Shown one piece after another: positions 40,695-49,568 of a stretch of 50,672 bases of DNA (its first letter is position 1; the number at the start of each line of letters is the position of its first letter). The stretch is from a virus: positions 1 to 50,672 of IMG/VR virus record IMGVR_UViG_3300034026_000012, one strand, 5' to 3'. The position numbers and the translations under genes are program-made. The notes below the pieces were generated by a model. That model was not told the origin of the DNA. It saw nothing but the letters and a program-made list of their open reading frames with translations, and did not search any database.

Positions 40695-41519
40695 ATGACG
40701 AAGAAAAACGGGGAATTGGTAGAGAGAGGGTTGCACGCCGTAGAGGCCCAGACCGCCACCGAGCTTGCGGCGACCCAGGGGCAAGAACTTCTCATCCAGG
40801 CGGCGCAGGTACTCGGGGCCGTGAAGGTCACGCGTTCCCTGGCGACTGTCATCTCCTCTCAGAGCTTCCGCGCTCTCATGCAATTTCGTGACGAGAAGAT
40901 GTATGAGGCTTTCAACTTTACCCGCTTCGATGACTTCCTCAACGACTCTCCTCACTCCCCGATGACGAAGAGTCAGTTCTACGAACGCTTGAACACCATT
41001 GACCGAGAGGGGGATGGCGCCTTCGATGCTCTTAACGCCCTCAACGTCCCTTTTTCAGCGCGTAAGGCTTTACCAGCCGGTGCGGTGCAACTCGAAGGCG
41101 ACACGCTCGTCGTTGGCGAGGAGCGCGTGCCGCTGAATGACCGCCGCCGTGTCATACAGGCGATCAAGACGCTGGCTGAGGCGAACGAGCAGCAGGCTCT
41201 CAAGATAGAGAAGGGCACCGAGCAGAACAAGAAGCTCAAGAAGAAGCTCGACGACCAGAAGCAGGCTGGCAACGGCGCGGCTCTATCCGATTACGACCAG
41301 GCGCTCCTCAACCTACTCGGAGCCTACTCCAACCTCGTCAGCCTCGCCTTCGAGCTGAAAGACCCGGAACGCCTGGAGAAGCGCGAGTACACCTTCGCCC
41401 GCCTCGCCGACCAGCGACTCCAGCTCGAAGAGGCGCTCGGCGTCCACGCGCCCTCGAACGGCAACGGCGCCTACGACCTCGGCGAGGGCGAGCTTGACGA
41501 ACTCGCCGACCAGATGTGA
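40695..41519 (+). CDS. Early coiled-coil protein, function unknown
   Basis: 274 residues, ATG with AAAGGAG upstream. The middle is helical and highly charged, with a coiled coil (EANEQQALKIEKGTEQNKK, then KLDDQKQ) between about residues 155-195. FDDFLNDSPHSPMTKSQFYERLN could be DNA-contacting. It follows the two palindromes, so it is likely autoregulated or controlled by the IclR-type neighbour. Unknown family; a plasmid-like partition or replication factor is one idea only. Confidence 0.45.
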   Translation: MTKKNGELVERGLHAVEAQTATELAATQGQELLIQAAQVLGAVKVTRSLATVISSQSFRALMQFRDEKMYEAFNFTRFDDFLNDSPHSPMTKSQFYERLNTIDREGDGAFDALNALNVPFSARKALPAGAVQLEGDTLVVGEERVPLNDRRRVIQAIKTLAEANEQQALKIEKGTEQNKKLKKKLDDQKQAGNGAALSDYDQALLNLLGAYSNLVSLAFELKDPERLEKREYTFARLADQRLQLEEALGVHAPSNGNGAYDLGEGELDELADQM

Positions 41520-41526
41520 GGGGCTG

Positions 41527-41793
41527 ATGAAAGACACTTTCTACACACTCGCCTTCGTCGGCACGCTCGCTCTCGCGGCGTTCTTATACGTCCGCTCGAT
41601 GAGCCGCTACCTCGCCTCGCGCGGGGGTAACGTGCTGACCTCGGATGACGACTGCGACGAAGGCCGCGCGCGCGTCGTCGCCGCGGGCGCCGCCCTGCCA
41701 GGGGGGCAACGGGGTGGCGCCCGCCTACCAATTTCACGCTCGGCCAACTTAGGGAAAGGAGGGCCAACGGGGAGAACCAAAAGAAGGATTTAA
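41527..41793 (+). CDS. Small membrane protein, early region
   Basis: 88 residues, ATG at 41527. One N-terminal hydrophobic helix (FYTLAFVGTLALAAFLYV) and a basic tail. Unknown function. Eight bases after the previous stop. Confidence 0.5.
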   Translation: MKDTFYTLAFVGTLALAAFLYVRSMSRYLASRGGNVLTSDDDCDEGRARVVAAGAALPGGQRGGARLPISRSANLGKGGPTGRTKRRI

Positions 41794-41803
41794 AACGTGC
41801 ACC

Positions 41804-41849
41804 GGCCCGGCCAGCGGGGAAGCGTATCAAGCGCGCCGCCGGCCGGGCC
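41804..41849 (+). other. Hairpin before the 249-residue gene
   Basis: Perfect 9-base arms GGCCCGGCC/GGCCGGGCC with a few more pairs below, and a 28-base loop, no T-run. Between the genes at 41793 and 41886. May limit translation or transcription of the downstream gene. Confidence 0.5.
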
Positions 41850-41885
41850 ACAACCTTCAACACCGCTCGATTCCACGGAGGCATT

Positions 41886-42635
41886 ATGTCGGCAGCAGAA
41901 AGAGCACTGGCAGCTAACGCAACCACAGGGGGGCCGCCCCCGGTTGAGACGCCCGTCAGCAAGCGGGCACGTCAGCTCACGATCCCGCAAGAGGCGGTCG
42001 TCAACGAGTGGGTCAAAGCCTACGGGCTTCAACCCGAACAGATTTACTTCGACGGCGAGAGCACGCTGCCCTACTTCGACTTCGAGGGGCTCGCGCTCGT
42101 CGCCGACAAGCTCGCGGACATCCCCGCGATCAACGTCGAGTACGACGGCTTCGACCCGGCAACGGGGCTCGTCACGACGACCTGCGTCCTGACGCTCAAC
42201 GGCAACCGCTCGCGCACCATCCCCGCCTGCGCACAGATCGGGGAGACGATGCCCGGCGGCGAGCAGATTGCGACCGTCCACCAGGGGCTCAACGTCGCCA
42301 GCTCGCGCGCGCTCAGGCGCGGCCTGCGCATGGTCGGCTTCGACCCCGTCCGCGCGCACGAGGCGCGCAAGAACGGCGAGGACTTGCCCCTGACCTTCAG
42401 GAAGGAGGACGACCCGCGAAAACAGATGCTCGCCGAGGCGCACCTGCTCGGCGAGGAACTCGGCTTCATCGTCGGCACGGAAAAGATTAGGTGGCGCGAG
42501 GTGCTCGGCATGTGGACGCACGGCGCGGTCACGTCGGCCGCCGATCTGGACGAACGCGAACTCGGTCACTTCGTCGTCTACCTCCGCTCGCTCCGCAACG
42601 CTCGCGGTCGCGGCGCGGGCGCCGGCCAGAGCTAA
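41886..42635 (+). CDS. Early protein, possible single-strand-annealing type (tentative)
   Basis: 249 residues, ATG with GGAGG upstream. The line QEAVVNEWVKAYGLQPEQIYFDG, then ADIPAINVEYDGFDPATGLV, ATVHQGLNVASSRALRRGLRMVGFD recalls the Rad52/RecT-type folds, in which a beta hairpin is followed by SRAxRRALRxxG. The C-terminal end is Gly/Ala-rich. It precedes the transposase, so a role in replication by transposition is possible. I would not name it on this evidence. Confidence 0.4.
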   Translation: MSAAERALAANATTGGPPPVETPVSKRARQLTIPQEAVVNEWVKAYGLQPEQIYFDGESTLPYFDFEGLALVADKLADIPAINVEYDGFDPATGLVTTTCVLTLNGNRSRTIPACAQIGETMPGGEQIATVHQGLNVASSRALRRGLRMVGFDPVRAHEARKNGEDLPLTFRKEDDPRKQMLAEAHLLGEELGFIVGTEKIRWREVLGMWTHGAVTSAADLDERELGHFVVYLRSLRNARGRGAGAGQS

Positions 42636-42645
42636 ACAAACGAAG

Positions 42646-42678
42646 GCGGCGGCCGACTTTGACGGAGTCGGCCGCCGC
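42646..42678 (+). other. Hairpin before the transposase gene
   Basis: Perfect 13-base arms (GCGGCGGCCGACT and its complement) with a 7-base loop. No T-run. About 22 bases before the transposase start; it could attenuate transposase expression. Confidence 0.6.
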
Positions 42679-42699
42679 TACCTGGCACCAGTTGAGGAC

Positions 42700-44388
42700 G
42701 TGAACCTCGTGTCCAAGAATAGCACACTCGGCGATTTAGCCTTACTAGAAATCCGCACGGCCATGTGGGGGCTGAAGGGCGCGCGCGCGCGCGCCGAAGC
42801 CCAGCAACTCGCCGAGCGGTTCGGCTGCTCAGCCTCGCGCATCTACGACGTCACGCGCGACCTGCGCCCCGCGCGCGCGCCGCGCGCCGACAAGGGGCGG
42901 CGCCGCAGAGACCTGCTCGCCGACGGGGGGCTGAACCGCGTCGCGCGCCTCGTGGTCGAGCACAAGCTCGACCCCGACCTGGCAATGGAGCAGGCGCGCG
43001 CCGAGGGGCACGAGATCGACGTCTCGCTCGGCACTCTCCGCCGCTACCTGCGCGAGCGCGGCCTGCACCGCCGCGCGCGCCGCACGAACGTCCGCGCCTT
43101 CCGCCGCTGGGAAGCCTCGGCCCCCGGCGAGCTGTTCCAGTTCGACATCTCCGGGGTCAAGCTGCGCTGGGTTGATGTGGAGACGCGGCGCATCCTTCAC
43201 GTCCCCGTGACCGAGGTCTCGAAGAACCACCCGAACAAGAACCCCGGCCGCGTGCCCCTCTGGAAGTTCACCCTCGTCGACGACCATTCCCGCCTGAAGT
43301 ACGTCCGCTTCGTCGCCTGCGACAAGCCGACATCCCACCACGTCCTGGACTACCTGCTCGAAGCCTTCCGATCTTTAGGCGTCCCCCTCACGCTCTACTC
43401 GGACAACGACGCCGTCATCGTCAGCCGCCGGATGAAGCGGGCCGCCTCTATCCTCGACCGGGCCTTCGCCGACTCCGGCGGCTTCCGCCTCTTACAGCAC
43501 CTGCCCGGCAACGCGCAGGCGTCGGGCAAGGTCGAGAACGCGCACCAGGCCGTCGAGAAGTTCGAGAAGTTGATCGGGCTCAAACGGCAGACGCCGACGC
43601 TCGATGCGCTGAATGTGTTCACCGAGCGGGTCTGCGCAAAGCTCAACTGGCGCGAGCACCGCACGACGGGCGAGAAGCCGGCGATCCGCTGGCAGTCGAA
43701 GGCTACGGTCATCCGTGTGCCCCCGCCCCAGCTCCTCGACTCCGCCTTCAAGGCCGACGAGTTCACGCGCAAACTCGGCGCCGACCTCACCATCAGCTTC
43801 CAGCGCCAGCGCCTCCAGCTCCCGCGCAAGAGTCCCTTCGTGAACTGGATCGGCCAGACGCTCACCTTCGTCATGCCGCCCGACGCGGACTTCTTCGTCG
43901 TCGTCGGCCTCGACGGCTTCGAGTACGAGATCACGCGCACCCCTGCAACGCAGGATGCAGCGGGGGATTTCAAGGCGGCTGCGGAGTCCACGGCGCGGCA
44001 GACGGCGAAGGCGCTCGCGGCCGCCGGCAAGGAGCTGCGCGACGCGGAGAGCGGGTTGCCCGTGCTCGGCCTCGACGTGGATTTCGAGCACGAGGAACAC
44101 CCCGCGATGTTCCCCAAACAGCGCGACGAGCTGACCCCGGAGCGCCTCGCGGCGGCCGTGGGCGGCGTCGTCCCCCCTTCGTTGGGCGGGCGCCTCCTCA
44201 CCTACTGGCGCGCGCTCGAACTCTTCATTGACGAGGGGCTACTCACCAGCTCCGACGCAGACCGCGCCTGGCTGAAGGTCATCTTCCGCGGGCGCGAGGA
44301 GGTCACGGACACGGAACTGCGCGGGGAGATCGCGGCGCGACCCCCGCAAACATCAACCGAAGTCATCGAGTTACAGAGAAGGGCTTAA
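42700..44388 (+). CDS. DDE transposase, MuA/TniA-like
   Basis: 562 residues, GTG start (a second GTG at 42709 is in frame and spaces better from the GAGG). N-terminal helix-turn-helix segments (residues about 20-130) bind the phage ends. The rve-type catalytic core has Asp149 in FQFDIS, Asp235 in YSDNDA and Glu279 in GKVENAHQ. A C-terminal Mu-type beta barrel and helical tail follow (FVMPPDADFFVVVGLDG, then the AAA-ATPase contact region). It joins phage ends to target DNA, for integration and for replicative transposition. Followed by its ATPase partner with a 3-base gap. Confidence 0.92.
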   Translation: MNLVSKNSTLGDLALLEIRTAMWGLKGARARAEAQQLAERFGCSASRIYDVTRDLRPARAPRADKGRRRRDLLADGGLNRVARLVVEHKLDPDLAMEQARAEGHEIDVSLGTLRRYLRERGLHRRARRTNVRAFRRWEASAPGELFQFDISGVKLRWVDVETRRILHVPVTEVSKNHPNKNPGRVPLWKFTLVDDHSRLKYVRFVACDKPTSHHVLDYLLEAFRSLGVPLTLYSDNDAVIVSRRMKRAASILDRAFADSGGFRLLQHLPGNAQASGKVENAHQAVEKFEKLIGLKRQTPTLDALNVFTERVCAKLNWREHRTTGEKPAIRWQSKATVIRVPPPQLLDSAFKADEFTRKLGADLTISFQRQRLQLPRKSPFVNWIGQTLTFVMPPDADFFVVVGLDGFEYEITRTPATQDAAGDFKAAAESTARQTAKALAAAGKELRDAESGLPVLGLDVDFEHEEHPAMFPKQRDELTPERLAAAVGGVVPPSLGGRLLTYWRALELFIDEGLLTSSDADRAWLKVIFRGREEVTDTELRGEIAARPPQTSTEVIELQRRA

Positions 44389-44391
44389 CTC

Positions 44392-45861
44392 ATGAACCCA
44401 TCACCATACTTGAAGCCGGTGGGGCACGAGCCCGACCTGGTCCAGTTCGGCAAAGCGTTGTCGGACTTCTGCAAGCTGCACAACCTTTCCTGGCGCGAGC
44501 TGGAGAGGATTTGCGGGGGGGCGTCGGCCGTCTCTAAGAGCACGCTTCAGCGCATGGCCTCGGGCTCGGTCACGCGGAAAACGACGGCGACGCTACAGCC
44601 GCTCATCCTCGACAAGCTGCGCCAGTACCTGCGCGACAAGCACTACCCCACGAACAAGATCAACGGCCAGCTCACCTACCTCTGCGTACCCGTCTCGCCG
44701 CGTGCGGAGGGGGAGCAGGCCGACTACTCCGGGCTGGGCTCGTGGGGGCTCCGGCTCGAAGCTTTCCGCGTGCAGCACGGCCTCAGCTTCAACAAGCTCT
44801 GGGGCGCGTGCGGCGGGAAGCTCGTGTCCTCGCTCAACACCCTCAAAGGCGCGTGCGAAGGCGGGAATGTCTACCAGGAGCAGCGGCTGAAGACCGAAAT
44901 CCCCAAACACCTGCGCCGCTTCCTGGAGCTGCGCGGGAAGACGCCCGAGGAGGCGAAGGCCGAGGTCGAGAAAATTTTCGGAGAGATGGAGGACGACATG
45001 ATCGCACAGCGCGCCACACTGCCCGCCGAAATCCAGCGCCACTTTGGCCTGAAGCGCGACCCCTTCACGGGCGACCCGCTGTCGAAGGCCGAGGTCTTCA
45101 CCACGCCGCAGCTCGACCGCGTCGCGGCGAAGGTCGAGGACGCCATCAACTACGCGGGGTTCCTCGTCGTCACCGGCGAGATCGGCTCGGGGAAGACGAT
45201 GCTGAAGCGCCGCGTGGTGGACACGGTCGCGCGCACGGACGGCCGCCTGCGCCTCCTCTGGCCCGAGTTCTTCAACATGGATCGCGTCCACTCGGGCTCC
45301 ATCGTCACGTTCCTCCTCGCCTCCTTCAACCAGACCGTCCCGGGCGACCTGGTCGCGCGTGCCGCCAAGCTGAAGCGCGTGCTGGCGGACGCCAACGGGC
45401 GGGGCGAGCGCGTCGCCATCGGCTTCGACGAGTGTCACCACCTGGACGACCGGCTCCTGACGGCGCTCAAGAACTTCTGGGAGTTGGGCGAGGGCTACGA
45501 CCGCTTCGTCGGCGTCGTGCTCTTCGGCCAGCCGCAGTTCGAGGGACGTCTCCGCGACGCCAAATTCCGCGAGATCGTCGAGCGCATCGAGGTCGTGCAG
45601 ATGCCCACCTTCGAGAAAGTCGCGTGGGACTACGTCGCGCACCGCGTGAGGGTAGCCGGGGGCGACGCCGAGAAGCTCTTCGAGCGCGAGACCGTGCGGC
45701 TCCTGGCTAAGCACGCGAAGACGCCGCTGGCGCTCGGCAACGTCTGCAACTCGGCGCTCCTTAAGGCGCACAAGCTGGGCCTCCGCAAGGTGCCAGCCGA
45801 AATCCTCGACCTCAAGGACCACGGCGAGCCGCAGGTGCGCGCCGTGCGCAAGGTGAGCTGA
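44392..45861 (+). CDS. Transposition target ATPase, MuB/TniB-like
   Basis: 489 residues. Two N-terminal helix-turn-helix repeats (NLSWRELERICGGASAVSKSTL, and LSFNKLWGACGGKLVSSLNTL, residues about 30-170). AAA+ core with Walker A GEIGSGKT at 262-269 and Walker B GFDECHH at 344-350, and FWELGEGYDRFVGVVLFGQP as sensor 1 region. It should bind target DNA, stimulate the transposase and give target immunity. Pairing with the transposase gene is a strong mark of a transposable phage. Confidence 0.88.
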   Translation: MNPSPYLKPVGHEPDLVQFGKALSDFCKLHNLSWRELERICGGASAVSKSTLQRMASGSVTRKTTATLQPLILDKLRQYLRDKHYPTNKINGQLTYLCVPVSPRAEGEQADYSGLGSWGLRLEAFRVQHGLSFNKLWGACGGKLVSSLNTLKGACEGGNVYQEQRLKTEIPKHLRRFLELRGKTPEEAKAEVEKIFGEMEDDMIAQRATLPAEIQRHFGLKRDPFTGDPLSKAEVFTTPQLDRVAAKVEDAINYAGFLVVTGEIGSGKTMLKRRVVDTVARTDGRLRLLWPEFFNMDRVHSGSIVTFLLASFNQTVPGDLVARAAKLKRVLADANGRGERVAIGFDECHHLDDRLLTALKNFWELGEGYDRFVGVVLFGQPQFEGRLRDAKFREIVERIEVVQMPTFEKVAWDYVAHRVRVAGGDAEKLFERETVRLLAKHAKTPLALGNVCNSALLKAHKLGLRKVPAEILDLKDHGEPQVRAVRKVS

Positions 45862-45890
45862 TAAGGGGGAGTCACAATCGAGGTGCTGTA

Positions 45891-46127
45891 ATGCAAATAC
45901 TCAAAATCAAAACGACCCGCACGCGCGACGGCTTCAGGGCTTGGCTCGTGGACGACCCCGACGTCAAGGCCAGCTCGACGAGCAGCGAGCACATGGCGGC
46001 TCAGAATCTCGCGCTCCGCGTCTTCGTCGGCCACAACCACATGGCGCAAATCAGCGAAGAGATGCTGAGCAAGATCGAGGTCAAGCGCGTGGGCGGCGGC
46101 ACCTTCCGCGCGATCCACGACAAGTAG
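45891..46127 (+). CDS. Small early protein
   Basis: 78 residues, ATG at 45891 with GAGGTG upstream. Alpha/beta (ILKIKTTRTRDGFRAWLVDD). Unknown family. Start of a run of tightly packed small genes. Confidence 0.5.
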   Translation: MQILKIKTTRTRDGFRAWLVDDPDVKASSTSSEHMAAQNLALRVFVGHNHMAQISEEMLSKIEVKRVGGGTFRAIHDK

Positions 46128-46136
46128 GAGGTAATC

Positions 46137-46502
46137 ATGACCGTGACTGCAACGAGTGAAGCGATAGACAAAGAGCTTGCGGGCTTCCGCGCCAAGCCCA
46201 CACGCGCTGAGCGGATTTTCGCGCGCCAGTCGGAGCGCATCGAGAACCTCGAATACGAGGCCGACGAGGCGGGGCTCGCGAGGGACAAGGCGCTCTACTG
46301 GCTTTTCCGCTTCTGCGAGGCCGTCGAGCGCGGGCAGATCGCCCTCGTCGGCGACGAGCTGAAGGAGGTCAACGAGAACGCTCTCAACGTCCTCTTCGAC
46401 AACAACATCTTCGTCGGCCTCGACGAACCCGACGCCGCGATCCTGCGCCTGATGGAGATCATCGAGCGCGACAAGGAGGGGCACGAGCATGTTGACGGTT
46501 AG
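46137..46502 (+). CDS. Small helical protein
   Basis: 121 residues, perfect AGGAGG before the ATG. Helical throughout with coiled-coil-like charge pattern (ERIFARQSERIENLEYEADEAG). Overlaps the next start by 14 bases. Unknown. Confidence 0.5.
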   Translation: MTVTATSEAIDKELAGFRAKPTRAERIFARQSERIENLEYEADEAGLARDKALYWLFRFCEAVERGQIALVGDELKEVNENALNVLFDNNIFVGLDEPDAAILRLMEIIERDKEGHEHVDG

Positions 46503-46785
46503 ATTTCCTGACGGCTTCTCCGTCACGTACAACCAGGCGACGAAGGCCCAGTTCGGGTCGGCCTACCACACCCTCCTCAATTCAAAGGGCGAGTGGGTCG
46601 CCATCGTGCCCTCAAGCTGCATCATCGAAGCAGGCTCGCCCTGTAATTTCTCAAACCCCAACCGGCAGCCCTCGGCGATGGTCAGCTACGTCCTAGCTCA
46701 TCTCCGCGAGATGCCTCTCAGCAGCCTCCGACACCTGAAGCGGGAGCTGCAAGATTTCGACTCGACGAAAGGAAGGTGGAAGTAA
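46489..46785 (+). CDS. Small protein
   Basis: 98 residues, starting with a beta hairpin (LTVRFPDGFSVTYNQATKAQF) and VAIVPSSCIIEAGSPC. Unknown. Confidence 0.5.
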   Translation: MLTVRFPDGFSVTYNQATKAQFGSAYHTLLNSKGEWVAIVPSSCIIEAGSPCNFSNPNRQPSAMVSYVLAHLREMPLSSLRHLKRELQDFDSTKGRWK

Positions 46786-46787
46786 CC

Positions 46788-47027
46788 ATGCCAGGGCCAG
46801 TCTCAGACAGCTACGACCCAGAATTCGGAACAGGCGCAAACGCCGCGGACGTTGCCGAGGCTATTCAAGGCGTGATCGACCGCGCCACCGAGGTGCTCGG
46901 CGAGGACCGGAAATACATCGTCGAGGTCGCGCAGGGAGAGCCCGGCAGAATCATCGAGGCCACCTTGACCGAGCGCGACTGGCGCATCGTTCGCTTCGGC
47001 CTGACGCGCGCGCTGGAGACGATCTAG
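46788..47027 (+). CDS. Small protein
   Basis: 79 residues from ATG 46788 (GGAAGG upstream; GTG 46776 is possible). Acidic helical protein. Unknown. Confidence 0.5.
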   Translation: MPGPVSDSYDPEFGTGANAADVAEAIQGVIDRATEVLGEDRKYIVEVAQGEPGRIIEATLTERDWRIVRFGLTRALETI

Positions 47028-47029
47028 CG

Positions 47030-47401
47030 ATGCCGATTGACTACACGCGCTACCCCTATAACTGGCACGAGTTCAGCGTGCAGATTCGCATCGGGCGCGC
47101 GCAGAACAGGTGCGAATGGTGCACGGCTGAGAATCACCAGCCGCATCCGGAGACTGGCTCGAAGGTGGTTCTCACGGTCGCACACTTGGACGCCAAAGAT
47201 GGTGTTTGTAAATGCGAGGGGGAGACCGGCAAGAAGTGCGCGAAGCCTGAGCACGTCGTTGCTCTCTGCCAACGGTGCCACCTGACCTATGACGTGGAGC
47301 GCCACAAGTTCAACTCACGGCGCACGCGTGCGACGCGGACAGGCCAACTATGGCTCGGCGATATTGAGCACAGGTATGGGCTGCGCGCAGAGGATCAATG
47401 A
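47030..47401 (+). CDS. HNH-like zinc nuclease-type protein
   Basis: 123 residues. Pairs CEWC near residue 28 and CQRC near 82 frame a LTVAHLDAKDGV region and a CHLTYD, the HNH pattern with the usual H in AHLD and a final H. Similar small HNH-like proteins occur beside phage transposases or terminases. Not clearly catalytic. Start two bases after the previous stop. Confidence 0.6.
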   Translation: MPIDYTRYPYNWHEFSVQIRIGRAQNRCEWCTAENHQPHPETGSKVVLTVAHLDAKDGVCKCEGETGKKCAKPEHVVALCQRCHLTYDVERHKFNSRRTRATRTGQLWLGDIEHRYGLRAEDQ

Positions 47402-47634
47402 TTGAAATCGCCCAGCTCACGGAGGAAGACATCGGCCGGCGCGTCCTCTACGAAGTAGCCCCCGGCATCGAGAACCCCGCGCAGCTCGGCTCCTGGACGG
47501 ACGCGACGCTCGTCCTCTTCATCCCGACGACAGAGCACAAGGGGTTACACCCGGTCTTCGACCTAGACCCCGCCCATGTGAGGTGGGCCGACAAACTTTC
47601 CAGGACAGAGCAAACCAACGGAGGTTTTAGATGA
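47398..47634 (+). CDS. Small protein
   Basis: 78 residues, overlapping the previous stop. Beta-rich. Unknown. Confidence 0.45.
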   Translation: MIEIAQLTEEDIGRRVLYEVAPGIENPAQLGSWTDATLVLFIPTTEHKGLHPVFDLDPAHVRWADKLSRTEQTNGGFR

Positions 47635-47765
47635 CACAGGAAAATCCGAACGGGACTCCGCGACGGCCGTTCCTCGTCAACGTGGCCGGATGCCTCAGCA
47701 TCGTCATCATCGTCTTACTCATCATCATCGCCGTCCTCGCGGCAAGCAGGCAGAGCACCGTATGA
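47631..47765 (+). CDS. Single-pass membrane minigene
   Basis: 44 residues; ATG overlaps the previous stop and has GGAGG upstream. Contains a hydrophobic helix (CLSIVIIVLLIIIAVLAA). Its stop overlaps the next ATG. Short but well framed by overlaps, so probably real. Confidence 0.6.
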   Translation: MTQENPNGTPRRPFLVNVAGCLSIVIIVLLIIIAVLAASRQSTV

Positions 47766-48070
47766 AAGAAGAAACGGTCAAGGCTTTCGACCAACTCCGG
47801 CGCGCCCTTGCCACGCACCTCGGCGTAGACCCGAGTGAGTTGACGTTGATGGTCTCTCGCCCGCACGACGAGCTGCCAAACGTCAACGCCTTCTGCACCC
47901 GCTGCCGGGAGCTTTACTACGACGAGTCCGGCTGCGACCCCTGTCCGCACTGCGGCGCGTCTTACTTCGACCAAATCTTCCCCGGCTGGTTTCGCATCCC
48001 GCGCCTGCCTCGTCTCAAGAGGCGTCGCCGCGCAGCCCGCCGGGCAGCACTCAAACGGAGAGCACATTGA
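47762..48070 (+). CDS. Zinc-ribbon protein
   Basis: 102 residues. FCTRCRELYYDESGC then CPHCG form a zinc ribbon near residues 45-65. Basic tail (RLKRRRRAARRAALKRRAH). Unknown; possible DNA or RNA binding. Confidence 0.55.
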   Translation: MKEETVKAFDQLRRALATHLGVDPSELTLMVSRPHDELPNVNAFCTRCRELYYDESGCDPCPHCGASYFDQIFPGWFRIPRLPRLKRRRRAARRAALKRRAH

Positions 48071-48216
48071 TAAGCAGACTGTTGGTTTGCTTCGTGTTCA
48101 TAACAGCGTCGGCGATCTGCTGCCGTTATGCGAGCGGCTCGCTGCTGTGGGGATGGACTCTTCACTTCGCGTTAAGCAGTCTTGTCATAGCCATCCTGAG
48201 AGGTTCAAAGGAATGA
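48067..48216 (+). CDS. Two-helix membrane minigene (TTG start)
   Basis: 49 residues. TTG overlaps the previous stop (TTGA) with GGAG six bases upstream, and its own stop overlaps the methyltransferase ATG (ATGA). Two hydrophobic segments (LLVCFVFITASAICC and LHFALSSLVIAIL). Holin-like in shape, but in the early region. The tight double overlap supports it. Confidence 0.55.
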   Translation: MISRLLVCFVFITASAICCRYASGSLLWGWTLHFALSSLVIAILRGSKE

Positions 48217-49508
48217 CCTGGGAAGTCATCTGCGGCGATATGAGGATAGCGGTTCCCATGCTGGAACCGGGCTTCGACGCGTGCGTCACCGACTGCCCGT
48301 ATGAACTCGGCTTCATGGGTAAGAGCTGGGACAAGTCGGGAATCTCCTTCCAGGTCGGGACGTGGCGCGCGGTCTACGAGGCTCTGAAGCCGGGCGCCCA
48401 CCTGCTCGCCTTCGGCGGGACGCGGACTGTGCACCGCATCGCCTGCGCGATTGAGGACGCGGGATTTGAAATCCGCGATCAAATCCAGTGGCTCTACGGC
48501 TCGGGCTTCCCGAAGTCCCTGGACGTGTCGACGGCGATTGATAAGGCGGCGGGGGCGGAGAGAGAGACGCTCGGGCCGCGCACCTACGCAGACGGCACGG
48601 TGGGCCACTGGGGAGTGGGCTCGACCTACGCCGACGATACTCACACGAGCAGTCTGAAAGCCGCGCGCGCCACAAAGCTTGATACAGCCCCCGCAACGCC
48701 AGAGGCCGAGGCTTGGCAAGGCTGGGGTACGGCCTTAAAGCCCGCGAACGAGCCGATAATCGTCGCCCGCAAGCCCCTCTCGGAATCCACTGTCGCCGCC
48801 AACGTCCTCAGGTACGGGACGGGCGCAATCAACGTGGACGGGTGCCGGATTCGGATTGAGGACGGCGACGACATATACGCGAAGAATCCCCACACCGTAA
48901 ATCAAGCGAGTAACGAAATCTACGGGGCGTTCAAAGCGGGAAGCGAGTACCGCGTCCCGTCCGGCCGCTGGCCGAGTAACGTCATCCTCGGCTGCGCCTG
49001 TGAAGTCGAGCACGGCGAGGGGTGCGCCGTCCGGCTGCTCGACGAGCAGAGTGGTCACCTGCACGGCGCAGGGTACGCGCAAGGCCCGCAAGAGAAGTGG
49101 GCCTACGACCTGTCCGAAACTAATACCTACGGCGACGGGTTCGTCCGTGCGGCAGGGGCGCGTTTCGGCGACTCGGGCGGCGCCTCCCGCTTCTTCTACT
49201 GCGCCAAAGCCAGCAAAGAAGAGAGGCGCGGCGGCAACCACCCGACCGTTAAACCCGTGGCCCTCATGCGGCACCTCGTTCGTCTCGTCACCCCGCCGGG
49301 CGGTCGCGTCTTAGACCCGTTCGCGGGCACGTTCAAGACGGGAGAGGCGTGCGTCTTCGAGGGCTTCGACTTCGTCGGCATAGACCTGGACGAGGCGAAC
49401 TGTGAGACGGGGAGGCTGCGGCTCTCGCGGGCGAGCGGCAAGCCGGCGGAGCTGCCGAGGCCAAAGAGGCGGGAGAAAGAGACGCCGCTTTTCCCGGGCG
49501 CCGAATGA
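48213..49508 (+). CDS. DNA methyltransferase (N6-adenine/N4-cytosine, beta-type order)
   Basis: 431 residues from ATG 48213, whose A of ATGA overlaps the previous stop. Motif IV appears as VTDCPYELGFMGKSWD (DCPY rather than the usual DPPY), early in the protein, and the AdoMet site as LDPFAGTFKTGEACVFEGFDFVGIDLDE near the end, so the order is the beta class. The middle has KPANEPIIVARKPLS. It may protect phage DNA from host restriction. No partner restriction gene is seen. Confidence 0.75.
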   Translation: MTWEVICGDMRIAVPMLEPGFDACVTDCPYELGFMGKSWDKSGISFQVGTWRAVYEALKPGAHLLAFGGTRTVHRIACAIEDAGFEIRDQIQWLYGSGFPKSLDVSTAIDKAAGAERETLGPRTYADGTVGHWGVGSTYADDTHTSSLKAARATKLDTAPATPEAEAWQGWGTALKPANEPIIVARKPLSESTVAANVLRYGTGAINVDGCRIRIEDGDDIYAKNPHTVNQASNEIYGAFKAGSEYRVPSGRWPSNVILGCACEVEHGEGCAVRLLDEQSGHLHGAGYAQGPQEKWAYDLSETNTYGDGFVRAAGARFGDSGGASRFFYCAKASKEERRGGNHPTVKPVALMRHLVRLVTPPGGRVLDPFAGTFKTGEACVFEGFDFVGIDLDEANCETGRLRLSRASGKPAELPRPKRREKETPLFPGAE

Positions 49509-49568
49509 GTACGCCAGTGAACCCTCCGCGCCCTTGAAGGGCGTGGCTTCTAGTGCGAGGTAACAACG

